Shown here: positions 42,813-50,468 of the stretch, piece after piece | How positions within the stretch are numbered: the stretch's first letter is position 1 | How the letters are laid out: the number at the start of each line of letters is the position of its first letter | Assembly (NCBI GenBank): GCA_002451165.1 | Contig: DKBH01000076.1 | Location: 1-54,115 of the forward strand | Direction of reading: 5' to 3' | DNA length: 54,115 nt | DNA from: Nitrospiraceae bacterium UBA6905 | GTDB lineage: Bacteria > Nitrospirota > Thermodesulfovibrionia > Thermodesulfovibrionales > UBA6898 | Notes under the pieces: model-generated | Seen by the model: the letters and a program-made list of their open reading frames with translations, nothing else | Databases searched by the model: none | Told to the model about the DNA's origin: nothing | Position numbers and translations under genes: made by a program

Positions 42813-43814
42813 ATGGATGAACTGAAGAAGAAGATCGTCCTGGCGGCGATGCTTCTTGTTCTCGTCATCTCCTTCGGCACTGCAGGCTACATGGTTATCG
42901 AAGGCTGGCCGTTCCTTGACGCCCTGTACATGACGATCATTACGCTGTCCAGTGTGGGGTACAAGGAGGTTCATACCCTTTCCCCTATCGGCATGGTATT
43001 TACGATCGTACTCATCATAGGCGGCGTCGGCACGGTTTTATATGCGCTGAACGCAGGAGCAAAGATTCTGCTCGAAGGTGAACTGGGACAGGTATTCTGG
43101 AGGAGAAGATTGGAAAAGAAGATCAGGAATCTGAAGGACCATTATATTGTCTGCGGCTACGGGAGAATGGGCAAGATCATCTGCCGGGAACTGCATGAAA
43201 AACATATGCCCTTCGTAGTGGTCGAAAAAACGCCGGATATGATCACCGGTGAGGATGAGCTCCTCATCTTTCCGGGAGACGCCACGAAGGACGAAGTGCT
43301 GCGAGAGACCGGCATTGAGCGTGCGAGAGGTCTGATCTCGGTGCTTCCTACGGATGCGGAAAATCTTTTCGTCGTTCTCAGCGCACGGGTGCTGAACCCG
43401 AAGCTCACCATAGTTGCACGGGCAGGTGAGGAAGGATCTGAGCAGAAACTGCTGCGGGCCGGCGCTGACAAGGTGGTATCACCTTATCAGATTGGGGGAC
43501 TCAGGATAGCGCATACCGTGCTGAAGCCGGCGGTCGTGGATTTTATCGAATTCGCGACCAAGAGCGGCAACATCGACCTCCAGATGGAGGAGGTAAGTAT
43601 CGCGGAAAATTCACATCTCGTCGGAAAGACTCTCGATGAATCGGGCATTGGCAGAGAGCTCGGCATCATTATCGTGGCCATCAGGAAGCCGAACGGCGAA
43701 ATGATGTTCAATCCAACGTTCCGGAGCGCCATCAAGGGGGGCGACATGCTCATCGCCCTCGGGGAAATTTCCAAATTGAAGGTACTTGAAGATCTGGCAG
43801 CGAAAAAATCATAG
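42813..43814 (+). CDS. potassium channel with RCK (TrkA-N/TrkA-C) domains
   Basis: The 333-residue protein has two membrane helices (about residues 9-28 and 60-80) flanking a pore loop TIITLSSVGYKEV, then a TrkA-N domain (about 108-225, nucleotide-binding YIVCGYGRMGKI) and a TrkA-C domain (about 240-330). The selectivity filter reads SVGYKE rather than TVGYGD; the VGY core is kept. This is the MthK/Kch layout, gated by ligand binding to RCK. It lies 40 nt after the AI-2E family gene. Confidence 0.88.
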   Translation: MDELKKKIVLAAMLLVLVISFGTAGYMVIEGWPFLDALYMTIITLSSVGYKEVHTLSPIGMVFTIVLIIGGVGTVLYALNAGAKILLEGELGQVFWRRRLEKKIRNLKDHYIVCGYGRMGKIICRELHEKHMPFVVVEKTPDMITGEDELLIFPGDATKDEVLRETGIERARGLISVLPTDAENLFVVLSARVLNPKLTIVARAGEEGSEQKLLRAGADKVVSPYQIGGLRIAHTVLKPAVVDFIEFATKSGNIDLQMEEVSIAENSHLVGKTLDESGIGRELGIIIVAIRKPNGEMMFNPTFRSAIKGGDMLIALGEISKLKVLEDLAAKKS

Positions 43815-43835
43815 GCATTACGATCGGAGGAGATC

Positions 43836-44423
43836 ATGAAGAACAGACGGTACATACTGCTGTTTGCCCTGTTGCTTGTGGGGCTCACCGGATGCGGATA
43901 CAACACCATGCAGGCGAATGAGGAGGCTGTCAAGGCTGCATGGGGCGATGTGGAGTCGGCCTATCAGCGCAGGAACGACCTGATCCCGAATCTTGTGGAG
44001 GTCGTAAAGGGGTATGCCAAGCATGAAAAAGAGACGCTCCAGGCGGTCGTTGAGGCCAGGGCAAAGGTGGGCAGCATCCAGATGTCCAGATCCCTCCTTG
44101 ACGACCCCAAGGCCTTCTCGCAGTTCCAGGAGGCGCAAGGCTCTTTAAGCAGCGCCCTCTCCCGTCTCATGGTGGTGGTGGAGCAATATCCCGACCTCAA
44201 GGCAAACCAGAACTTTCTGGACCTGCAGCATCAGCTGGAAGGCACGGAAAACAGGATCAATGTGGCCCGCTCGCGGTACAACAAGACCGTCGAGACATTC
44301 AACACGTCAATACGGATATTTCCGAACAGCATCACCAATTCCCTGCTCCTCCACCTGAAACTGAAGGAACCTTTCAAGGCAGAGGCAGGCGCAGAAAAAG
44401 CACCGAAAGTGCAGTTCCCGTAA
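43836..44423 (+). CDS. lemA: LemA-family protein
   Basis: The 195-residue protein has an N-terminal hydrophobic segment ending in a lipobox-like LTGC (Cys21) and the LemA core: VEDAYQRRNDLIPNLVEVVKGYAKHE-type block (here VESAYQRRNDLIPNL) and YNKTVETFNTSIRIFP. It is a helical-bundle envelope protein of poorly known function. GGAGG lies ahead of the ATG. It is followed with no gap by a TPM protein, the common lemA-tpm pairing. Confidence 0.92.
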   Translation: MKNRRYILLFALLLVGLTGCGYNTMQANEEAVKAAWGDVESAYQRRNDLIPNLVEVVKGYAKHEKETLQAVVEARAKVGSIQMSRSLLDDPKAFSQFQEAQGSLSSALSRLMVVVEQYPDLKANQNFLDLQHQLEGTENRINVARSRYNKTVETFNTSIRIFPNSITNSLLLHLKLKEPFKAEAGAEKAPKVQFP

Positions 44424-45368
44424 GTGGGCAACGCTCCACTCCTCTGCGTGAGCTCTAAGGCAGGGCTATTCGTCAGTACTTGTCTTGGCGCTCTTTTGTG
44501 CGTTCTCCATCTGACTGCTGTGCATGCCTCTGCGCTCGACATACCCAAGCTTCAGGGGTATGTAAATGATTACGCCGGCATGATCTCGCCGCAGGCCAGG
44601 GCCGGGATCGAGCGTGAGCTGCGGGCTTTTGAGCAATCCGACTCTACGCAGATCGTGATTCTTACCATACCGTCCCTGCAGGGTGAGACAGTTGAGGATT
44701 TCAGCATAAAGGTCGCCGATGCATGGAAGATCGGACAGGAACATAAAGACAACGGCATCATCTTCCTTGTGGCGCGCGACGATCGGAAAATGCGCATCGA
44801 AGTGGGCAGGGGACTCGAAGGCAGATTGACCGATCTCCTTGCCGGCAGGATCATCGATCTTGCGGTCAAACCCCGGTTCAAGAGGGGCGATTTTGACGGA
44901 GGATTCATCGCTGGGGTCCAGGCCCTCATCGATGCAGCTCGGGGAGAATTCACCGCAAAACAGGCGGGAGAGAGAAGCGCTTCCCGGCAACGCGATACGT
45001 CATCACGATTCATCACCTTTCTTATCTTCGGCGGCATAGCCCTGCTCATGCTGGGCAGCCTGTCCCGCGTTCTTTCCGCTGCAGCCGGTGCCGTGGGGCT
45101 GCCGGCCATGGTCTATGGACTCATCTCGCCGATCGGCATGGTTGCAGCGCTCGTCCTCGGAGCGGTCGGCCTGGTCGCAGGGCTCCTTCTTCCTTCGCTC
45201 TTCTCTGCCGGCGGCCGGAGCTATCATGGAGGAGGATTTGGCGGCGGACTGTTCGGCGGCGGACTGTTCGGCGGCGGCTTTGGTGGAGGAGGTTTTGGCA
45301 GCGGGGGAGGCGGATTCAGCGGCGGAGGCGGCGGATTCGGCGGCGGCGGAGCATCAGGAGACTGGTAA
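44424..45368 (+). CDS. TPM-domain protein (YgcG family) with Gly-rich tail
   Basis: The 314-residue product starts at a GTG directly after the lemA stop. Signal peptide (about residues 1-38), TPM domain (about 40-165, with YVNDYAGMISPQAR and DDRKMRIEVGRGLEG), a hydrophobic segment (about 190-260) and a Gly-rich tail (about 265-314, with repeated GGGLFGG and GGGGF units). TPM proteins are membrane-anchored, with proposed phosphatase or repair roles. The last base of its stop is the first base of the next ATG. Confidence 0.9.
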   Translation: MGNAPLLCVSSKAGLFVSTCLGALLCVLHLTAVHASALDIPKLQGYVNDYAGMISPQARAGIERELRAFEQSDSTQIVILTIPSLQGETVEDFSIKVADAWKIGQEHKDNGIIFLVARDDRKMRIEVGRGLEGRLTDLLAGRIIDLAVKPRFKRGDFDGGFIAGVQALIDAARGEFTAKQAGERSASRQRDTSSRFITFLIFGGIALLMLGSLSRVLSAAAGAVGLPAMVYGLISPIGMVAALVLGAVGLVAGLLLPSLFSAGGRSYHGGGFGGGLFGGGLFGGGFGGGGFGSGGGGFSGGGGGFGGGGASGDW

Positions 45369-46003
45369 TGGGAAAGACGTCCGGGACATTCTTTCGTGAA
45401 GCCGAACGGCTACGGATCGAAGAAACGATATGTGCCGTGGAAAATCGCACGATCGGCGAGATTGCCGTCATGCTGGCAGACAGCAGCGAACAGTATCATG
45501 ATGCCGAGATCCTCGCCTCAGTCTTCCTCGGCAGCCTTGCTTCGCTGCTGCTCACGTTGTCCTTCTTCCATGCTTCCCTCTGGTTCTATATTCCCTTCAG
45601 CATACTCTGCTTCTTCCCTGCGCGGCTTCTGGTCAGGAGCATGCCCGCCCTCAAGCTCTCACTCGCCGGGGTCAGGAGGAAAGAAGAAGCCGTGCGTGAA
45701 CGGGCCATCAGGGCATTTTACGAAAAGGGACTGCACAGAACGACAGCGAATACGGGCGTTCTCTTCTTCCTCTCTCTGCTCGAACATAAGGTCTGGGTTC
45801 TTGCAGACGTGGGCATCAATGAAAAGATCGATCAGGAGACGCTCAACGCCTTTGCGCGGAACGTTTCGCAAGGGATCCGGGAGGGACGCGCCTGTGAAGC
45901 GCTCTGTGAGGCGATCACTGCTGCAGGCGATGTTCTGGCATTGCACTTCCCCATCGCACCGCACGATAGGAACGAACTGCCGGACAAGATCATCATGGAT
46001 TGA
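45368..46003 (+). CDS. second TPM-domain membrane protein
   Basis: The 211-residue protein has two hydrophobic segments (about residues 48-88) inside a TPM_phosphatase-like fold; blocks such as NRTIGEIAVMLADSS, TGVLFFLSLLEHKVWVLADVGIN and EALCEAITAAGDVLA fit the C-terminal TPM pattern seen next to lemA in many genomes. It has no signal peptide. Its start overlaps the previous stop by one base (TAATG). Confidence 0.85.
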   Translation: MGKTSGTFFREAERLRIEETICAVENRTIGEIAVMLADSSEQYHDAEILASVFLGSLASLLLTLSFFHASLWFYIPFSILCFFPARLLVRSMPALKLSLAGVRRKEEAVRERAIRAFYEKGLHRTTANTGVLFFLSLLEHKVWVLADVGINEKIDQETLNAFARNVSQGIREGRACEALCEAITAAGDVLALHFPIAPHDRNELPDKIIMD

Positions 46004-46119
46004 GCGGTACGGCACCAGCGATATTTTTCTTCCGTGCCGAAAGAATTTGACACGCTTCTGGTTTCATGTTACAAAATCTGGTATCTGTGCAACGTTCGTG
46101 ACGAAAGGGGGTGAACCTT

Positions 46120-46551
46120 ATGAGAAAAGCAACATTCCTGGCATTTTTGTTGGCGTTCACGGCATTATTCCTCGGCATGGCCGTTCAGAGCGCTCTTGCT
46201 GCGGAGGAGCGGACCGACGTCCTCTATTATTGCGACTGCGGGCCTGAATGCCACTGCAACTCCGTGAGCACCTCACCGGGCAACTGCAAATGCAATAAGC
46301 CCATGAAATGGGGGCATGTCATCAAGATCGAGGGTGACGAGGCTATCCTCTGCACCTGTGCTGAAGGCTGCAAATGCAGCATCGACGCGAATGACCCCAC
46401 AAAGTGCGGCTGCGGCAACAAGGTGAAACGGGTCAGCTTGAAGGGTACAGGCATCTACTTCTGCAACTGCGGTGGCTCGTGCCATTGCAACACCGTTTCG
46501 GACAAGCCCGGAAAGTGCAAGTGCGGTATGGACCTGAAAAAGGTCGATTGA
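46120..46551 (+). CDS. secreted protein with three CxCx3CxCx9CxC repeats
   Basis: The 143-residue product starts at the ATG at 46120 behind AAGGGGGTGA; a GTG at 46111 overlaps that site. A signal peptide (about 1-28, ending ALA) is followed by three repeats of about 35 residues. Each has the exact spacing C-x-C-x3-C-x-C-x9-C-x-C with Pro at the same place: CDCGPECHC..CKC, CTCAEGCKC..CGC and CNCGGSCHC..CKC. The 18 Cys all fall in these units, and two repeats also hold a His between Cys. This looks like a periplasmic metallothionein-like metal binder. I do not recognise a named family. Confidence 0.75.
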   Translation: MRKATFLAFLLAFTALFLGMAVQSALAAEERTDVLYYCDCGPECHCNSVSTSPGNCKCNKPMKWGHVIKIEGDEAILCTCAEGCKCSIDANDPTKCGCGNKVKRVSLKGTGIYFCNCGGSCHCNTVSDKPGKCKCGMDLKKVD

Positions 46552-46559
46552 GACTCACG

Positions 46560-46601
46560 ATAAATAACGGTGGAGCTGGTAAAGGCTCTGCCGTTATTTA
46601 T
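46560..46601. terminator. hairpin after the Cys-repeat gene
   Basis: Perfect 11-bp inverted repeat ATAAATAACGG / CCGTTATTTAT with an inner GAGC/GCTC pairing, 8 nt after the Cys-repeat gene stop. It acts plausibly as a terminator and shares its sequence with the hairpin at 47290. Confidence 0.6.
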
Positions 46602-46952
46602 TCCTTATCTGAATTACCGCACATATGGCAAGCTACCAAAAAAGCAATGATCCTCTCTTTGGTGTCATATGGATATAACAAACGCATTATTGTAGCGCCA
46701 TGACCGCTAAGGAATGAGCGAGACAGCCAGAAAAAATGCCGGCAACTGACATTTTGCCGAACCAGCATGGGGGGCATCTCCATTGCCAAAATTCTAACGC
46801 ACAAAGTAGCGCAATGATTTAGGGCGGGTCAATGTCTGGCGGCCGTGCTGATCACTCGCTAAAGAGGCATGCAACAAAGACAACTAAGCACACGGGCATT
46901 CGAGTATAGAAAAATTTGATTCATAGTGTATAAAGACAACAAATAATCAATA
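46602..46952. other. AT-richer intergenic stretch, no supported gene
   Basis: About 350 nt without a credible gene; a minus-strand frame of 68 codons here shows no coding character. The only signal seen is TATAAA at 46929-46934, a possible -10 for the next gene, about 18 nt before its ATG, without a -35 or Shine-Dalgarno. Confidence 0.5.
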
Positions 46953-47213
46953 ATGGCCCATTCATTCATTGTAAAGCTTAATCATGAAATTTCTGAGATT
47001 CTTCAGGAAGTAGCATCGGCTATTACAGAAAACGGCGGGCTTTTTAACGGCAACGCTGAATGCGGGATTTTTCATTATAATTCAGCAGCCGGGTTGATTA
47101 AAGGGAACTACTGTTCTGTCTCCAGCAGCGAGATAAAGATTACTATCACTGATAAGCCGTTCTTTGTTCCTCATGGCATTATCGAAACGGAGATCAGCAA
47201 ATATTTTAGTTGA
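46953..47213 (+). CDS. small conserved-looking hypothetical protein
   Basis: The 86-residue protein has an alpha/beta pattern (FIVKLNHEISEILQEVASAITENGG, then strands ending KPFFVPHGIIETEISKYF). It resembles small proteins of the PHA-granule regulator-like type (K-V-K-L ... G ... I-T-I-x-x-K-P), but the match is weak. There is no signal peptide. It is flanked by two related hairpins and lies in a base composition richer in A+T than its surroundings. Confidence 0.6.
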   Translation: MAHSFIVKLNHEISEILQEVASAITENGGLFNGNAECGIFHYNSAAGLIKGNYCSVSSSEIKITITDKPFFVPHGIIETEISKYFS

Positions 47214-47289
47214 ACATGTCGGTCAGCATGTCGCCGTCTCCAGCGCAAGATACAAATTGACTACTTTACCAAGGTCGATCAGGAAGCCC

Positions 47290-47333
47290 CATAAACAACG
47301 GCAGATCTGTGAGCGGCTCTGCCGTTGTTTATG
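47290..47333. terminator. long perfect hairpin, second ATAAAYAACGG copy
   Basis: Perfect 16-bp inverted repeat CATAAACAACGGCAGA / TCTGCCGTTGTTTATG around a 12-nt loop, 77 nt after the 86-residue gene. It may terminate that gene; its arms match those of the hairpin at 46560-46601. Confidence 0.6.
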
Positions 47334-47411
47334 ACTTCGGATTACAGAGCAGTATCTGTGACCTGTGCTCGCGGCGGCAGAGCGGCTCATGAGGCATAAG
47401 GGACAGGAAAG

Positions 47412-47440
47412 TGAGGCAGCCGTAACAAACGGCTGCCTCA
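47412..47440. terminator. terminator of the MFS transporter gene
   Basis: Perfect 12-bp stem TGAGGCAGCCGT / ACGGCTGCCTCA with loop AACAA, 8 nt past the MFS stop on the minus strand. T-runs on both sides are short, so it may serve both directions weakly. Confidence 0.65.
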
Positions 47441-47448
47441 TCTCATGT

Positions 47449-48768
47449 TTAGTTGTTTTCTGGAACTGTTCTGACCCGGACTTTATAAGCAGCCGGATGC
47501 TTCTTGAATACCGCGGGACGCCCTTCGAAAGCAGGAGCTTCCTGCGTCGCTTCGCTCTTTTTCGGCGCCGTCATGATGAGCGTCAGCAGAGCACCGACGA
47601 TCATCAGCCCCGCTGATATGAGATACCCGAGACTGTAGGTCCCGGTTATGTCGGCTATCTTCCCGGCCATGATCGGACCAAAGACGCCGCCCACACCCCA
47701 GGCAGTGAACATAATGCCGTAGTTGAGACCGAGATTCTTCGTTCCCCAGAAATCGGCAGTTGCGGACGGGAAAAGCGAGAGGCATGCACCGTAGCTCAAA
47801 CCAACGACAGCTGAGCCTACAATAAAGGCTCCGACCGTCGAGAAACTCGAAAAGAAGAACATGACTGCAGCCTGACTGAGAAAAACTACCATGATCGTTC
47901 TGATCCGCCCGATCCGGTCGGAGACTATCCCGGCGATTACTCTTCCTGCAGCATTGAAGATCGCGAGCAGGACCACGAAGAGAAATCCGGTTGTTATGGC
48001 GTTTCCGGACTGGACCGAAACGATTTTTGCGAGATGACCGATGATCATGAGCCCGGCTGTTGCAGCGCAGGCGTATGAGCACCATAACAGATAAAATGTA
48101 CGCGTCCTTACCATCTCCCGCCATGTAAAATCTCCTTGGTCACTTCCGCAGCGCGCTCTGAACTGTGACGATACATTTCTCGGAAGCGGGGGATTGACGA
48201 TGAACTGGGCAATGAATACCGCGAATACGGCGAAGGTTGCGCCCAAAATGCGGAATGCATCGCCGATCCCGAAGTCAGCTATAAGATATTTGCTGAAGGG
48301 TGCAATGTAGACCGGCGCAAGTCCGAACCCGCTCACCACGATCCCGGTAATCAGACCCTTCTTCTCGGCGGGAAACCATTTGACTGCCGCAGGAGTAGCG
48401 GCTGAATAGCCGAGACCGAACCCTATGCCTGCCAGACATCCGAAGCCGACCACCGCAGGGAGTATGTTGGTAGCACTCGCTAAACTGGTCAGAACGAGGC
48501 CGGCCGCCGTAAAGACCGCACCCATGCTGGCCACCATGCGCGGACCGATTTTGTCCTGCAGTCGTCCCGCGGGGACCATCATCAGGGCGAAACAGGCGAT
48601 CGCCACCGTGTAAGGTATCGAGGCCTCGGTCTTTGACCAGCCGAAGCCGCCTTTGTCTACAGCCTCGGTCAGCTGCTTGCTGAATACACTCCATGCGTAC
48701 AGAACACCCAGCGCAAGATTAAGCCCCATTCCTGACAATGCCACCCACCAGCCCTTATTGCCGTCCAT
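47449..48768 (-). CDS. OFA-family MFS transporter
   Basis: The 439-residue protein has 12 predicted helices and belongs to the oxalate/formate antiporter-like branch of the MFS: it begins WWVALSGMGLNLALGVLYAWSVF and has PAGRLQDKIGPR in the loop after helix 2. Known OFA members move oxalate, formate, lactate or other small carboxylates; the substrate here is not proven. A sigma-54 promoter and enhancer-like repeats lie upstream and a Cache-kinase/NtrC pair is encoded next to them, which suggests carboxylate-induced uptake. Confidence 0.88.
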   Translation of the reverse strand: MDGNKGWWVALSGMGLNLALGVLYAWSVFSKQLTEAVDKGGFGWSKTEASIPYTVAIACFALMMVPAGRLQDKIGPRMVASMGAVFTAAGLVLTSLASATNILPAVVGFGCLAGIGFGLGYSAATPAAVKWFPAEKKGLITGIVVSGFGLAPVYIAPFSKYLIADFGIGDAFRILGATFAVFAVFIAQFIVNPPLPRNVSSQFRARCGSDQGDFTWREMVRTRTFYLLWCSYACAATAGLMIIGHLAKIVSVQSGNAITTGFLFVVLLAIFNAAGRVIAGIVSDRIGRIRTIMVVFLSQAAVMFFFSSFSTVGAFIVGSAVVGLSYGACLSLFPSATADFWGTKNLGLNYGIMFTAWGVGGVFGPIMAGKIADITGTYSLGYLISAGLMIVGALLTLIMTAPKKSEATQEAPAFEGRPAVFKKHPAAYKVRVRTVPENN

Positions 48769-48826
48769 GCCACAACCCTCCTTTGAATTTTTTCAGGCAG
48801 ATCATTTCTGATGTCCAATCCTTGAA

Positions 48827-48844
48827 TTGCAATCACTATGCCCG
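48827..48844 (-). promoter_or_regulatory. sigma-54 promoter of the MFS gene
   Basis: Minus-strand GGGCAT (48843-48838) and TTGCAA (48832-48827). The spacing is exactly GG-N10-GC (GG at 48842-48841, GC at 48830-48829). Predicted start near 48817 gives a leader of about 49 nt before the ATG at 48768. Confidence 0.68.
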
Positions 48845-48997
48845 CAGTGCCTGAGTTCACTTTTTTCAGTAAATTCAATCTATTAGCGCGTTCATAGCCA
48901 AAACGGAACGACCGCAGGATAAGAGATGTTTGCATTTGTGAAAGTGAATGGCTAGTTCTTCTTGAAAAAGGTGTGGATAGACGCTCATTGTGTGGAA

Positions 48998-49030
48998 TTG
49001 CAGAGATGCAAGGCAATTGCATTTCTGCAA
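48998..49030 (-). promoter_or_regulatory. tandem enhancer-like sites TTGCA-N4-TGCAA
   Basis: Two perfect dyads, 48998-49011 and 49017-49030, 19 bp apart, plus a partial copy TTGCA-N4-TGAAA at 48930-48943. They lie about 155-190 bp upstream of the sigma-54 promoter, the usual place for NtrC-family binding sites. Confidence 0.62.
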
Positions 49031-49094
49031 GTAGCCCCTGATCAATGCATACCGCGATGGGTCACCTTCGCTTTGATCGAAACTTACGGGCTGG

Positions 49095-50468
49095 TTATTT
49101 CAGATCCTTCTTCAGCTGGTACTTCTTGATTTTGCGATAGAGGGTAACGACATTAATCTCAGCATGTCTTGCCGCTTCCTCCACGTTGCCCTTGGTTTTG
49201 CGGAGAAGAGCGGAGAAATACTCCTTTTCAAAAAGACCGAGTGCTTTATGGTAATCTCCCTCGCCGCTCTCTTCTTCCTGCTCCAGGGGTCTGACAAACT
49301 GCATGACCGTTTCCTTGCTGATGGAGCGCCCACTGGCGAGAGCAAGGCAGGCCTCTATGACATTTGCAAGCTCTCGTACATTACCGGGCCAATGATACTG
49401 CAGCAGAATTTCGACCGCATCAGGCGTAAAGCCGGCAAAATCCGTCCCGAATTTCTTATTGTGCAGGGCAATGAAGTATTGGACGAGTAAGGGGATATCC
49501 ACGGCCCGTTCTCTCAAGGGAGGGATCGGCACGGTAATGCCATTAAGGCGGTAATAGAGGTCTTCCCGAAAGGTACCCTCCCGAATCGCCTTCTGCGGGT
49601 CGGTATTCGTGGCGGAAATGATCCTCACATCCACCTTGGTCGTCCGACCATCGCCGAGACGCCTGAACTCCTTTTCCTGCAAGAATCTCAGGAGCGCCTT
49701 CTGCACGTCCGCTGTCAGGTTCACCACCTCATCCAGGAAGAGCGTACCACCGTCGGCGAGTTCGAGCAGCCCGGCACGGTCCTCTGCCGCCCCGGTAAAG
49801 GCCCCCTTACGATAGCCGAAAAGCTCGCTTTCGAGGAGTGACTGCGGGAGCGCCCCACAGTTTATCGCGGTGAAGGCATGGGCTTTGCGCGGTGAGTTGT
49901 AATGAATTGCCTGGGCTACCAGCTCCTTTCCGGTACCTGACTCGCCTATGATTATGACCGGAAGGTCGCGCTGGGCCACTTTTTCGACTTTCTCTAGCAC
50001 CTGTTTGATGCCGTCCGATATGCCGATGATGTTTTCAAACCGAAACTTACTGAAGAGCTCCCGCTTCAGCTTCAGGTTTTCCTCCAGAAGCGCTGTATTT
50101 CGCAAAGCCTTTCTGACCCTGTAGAGAAACTCTTCGGCCTCGAAGGGTTTGGTGATGAGGTCGTCAGCGCCTTTCCTCAAGGCCTGAATCGAGACGTCAA
50201 CAGTGGCATGCGCCGTAATGATGATGACCGGCACGTTGGGGTCAATGCGTTTCACCTGCTCGAGCACCTGAATGCCGTCCATTCCCGGCATCCTGATGTC
50301 TGTTATGACGAGAGAAAATTGTTCGCACCGAAACGCGGCCACGGCGCGGTACGGATCATGAAAAACGACGACGGCCTTGCCATCGTCCGTAAGAATGTCC
50401 GAGATGAGCCGGCTGAGCCCCTCATCGTCTTCAACGATCATGACAGGTTTAGCGGAAGTCACATTCAC
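49095..50468 (-). CDS. NtrC-family sigma-54-dependent response regulator
   Basis: The 457-residue protein has a receiver domain (residues 8-122, phosphoacceptor Asp57 in VITDIRMPGMDG), an AAA+ domain (about 145-385, Walker A GESGTGKE and the sigma-54 contact loop GAFTGA) and a Fis-type HTH (about 415-455, GNVEEAARHAEINVVTLYRKIKK). It should activate sigma-54 promoters; the nearest is that of the MFS gene. Its ATG overlaps the kinase stop by four bases. Confidence 0.93.
   Translation of the reverse strand: MNVTSAKPVMIVEDDEGLSRLISDILTDDGKAVVVFHDPYRAVAAFRCEQFSLVITDIRMPGMDGIQVLEQVKRIDPNVPVIIITAHATVDVSIQALRKGADDLITKPFEAEEFLYRVRKALRNTALLEENLKLKRELFSKFRFENIIGISDGIKQVLEKVEKVAQRDLPVIIIGESGTGKELVAQAIHYNSPRKAHAFTAINCGALPQSLLESELFGYRKGAFTGAAEDRAGLLELADGGTLFLDEVVNLTADVQKALLRFLQEKEFRRLGDGRTTKVDVRIISATNTDPQKAIREGTFREDLYYRLNGITVPIPPLRERAVDIPLLVQYFIALHNKKFGTDFAGFTPDAVEILLQYHWPGNVRELANVIEACLALASGRSISKETVMQFVRPLEQEEESGEGDYHKALGLFEKEYFSALLRKTKGNVEEAARHAEINVVTLYRKIKKYQLKKDLK

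Noticed and set aside
46598..46804. 68-codon minus-strand frame in the AT-rich gap
   Set aside because: No ribosome site, odd composition and no domain; it overlaps the hairpin edge.
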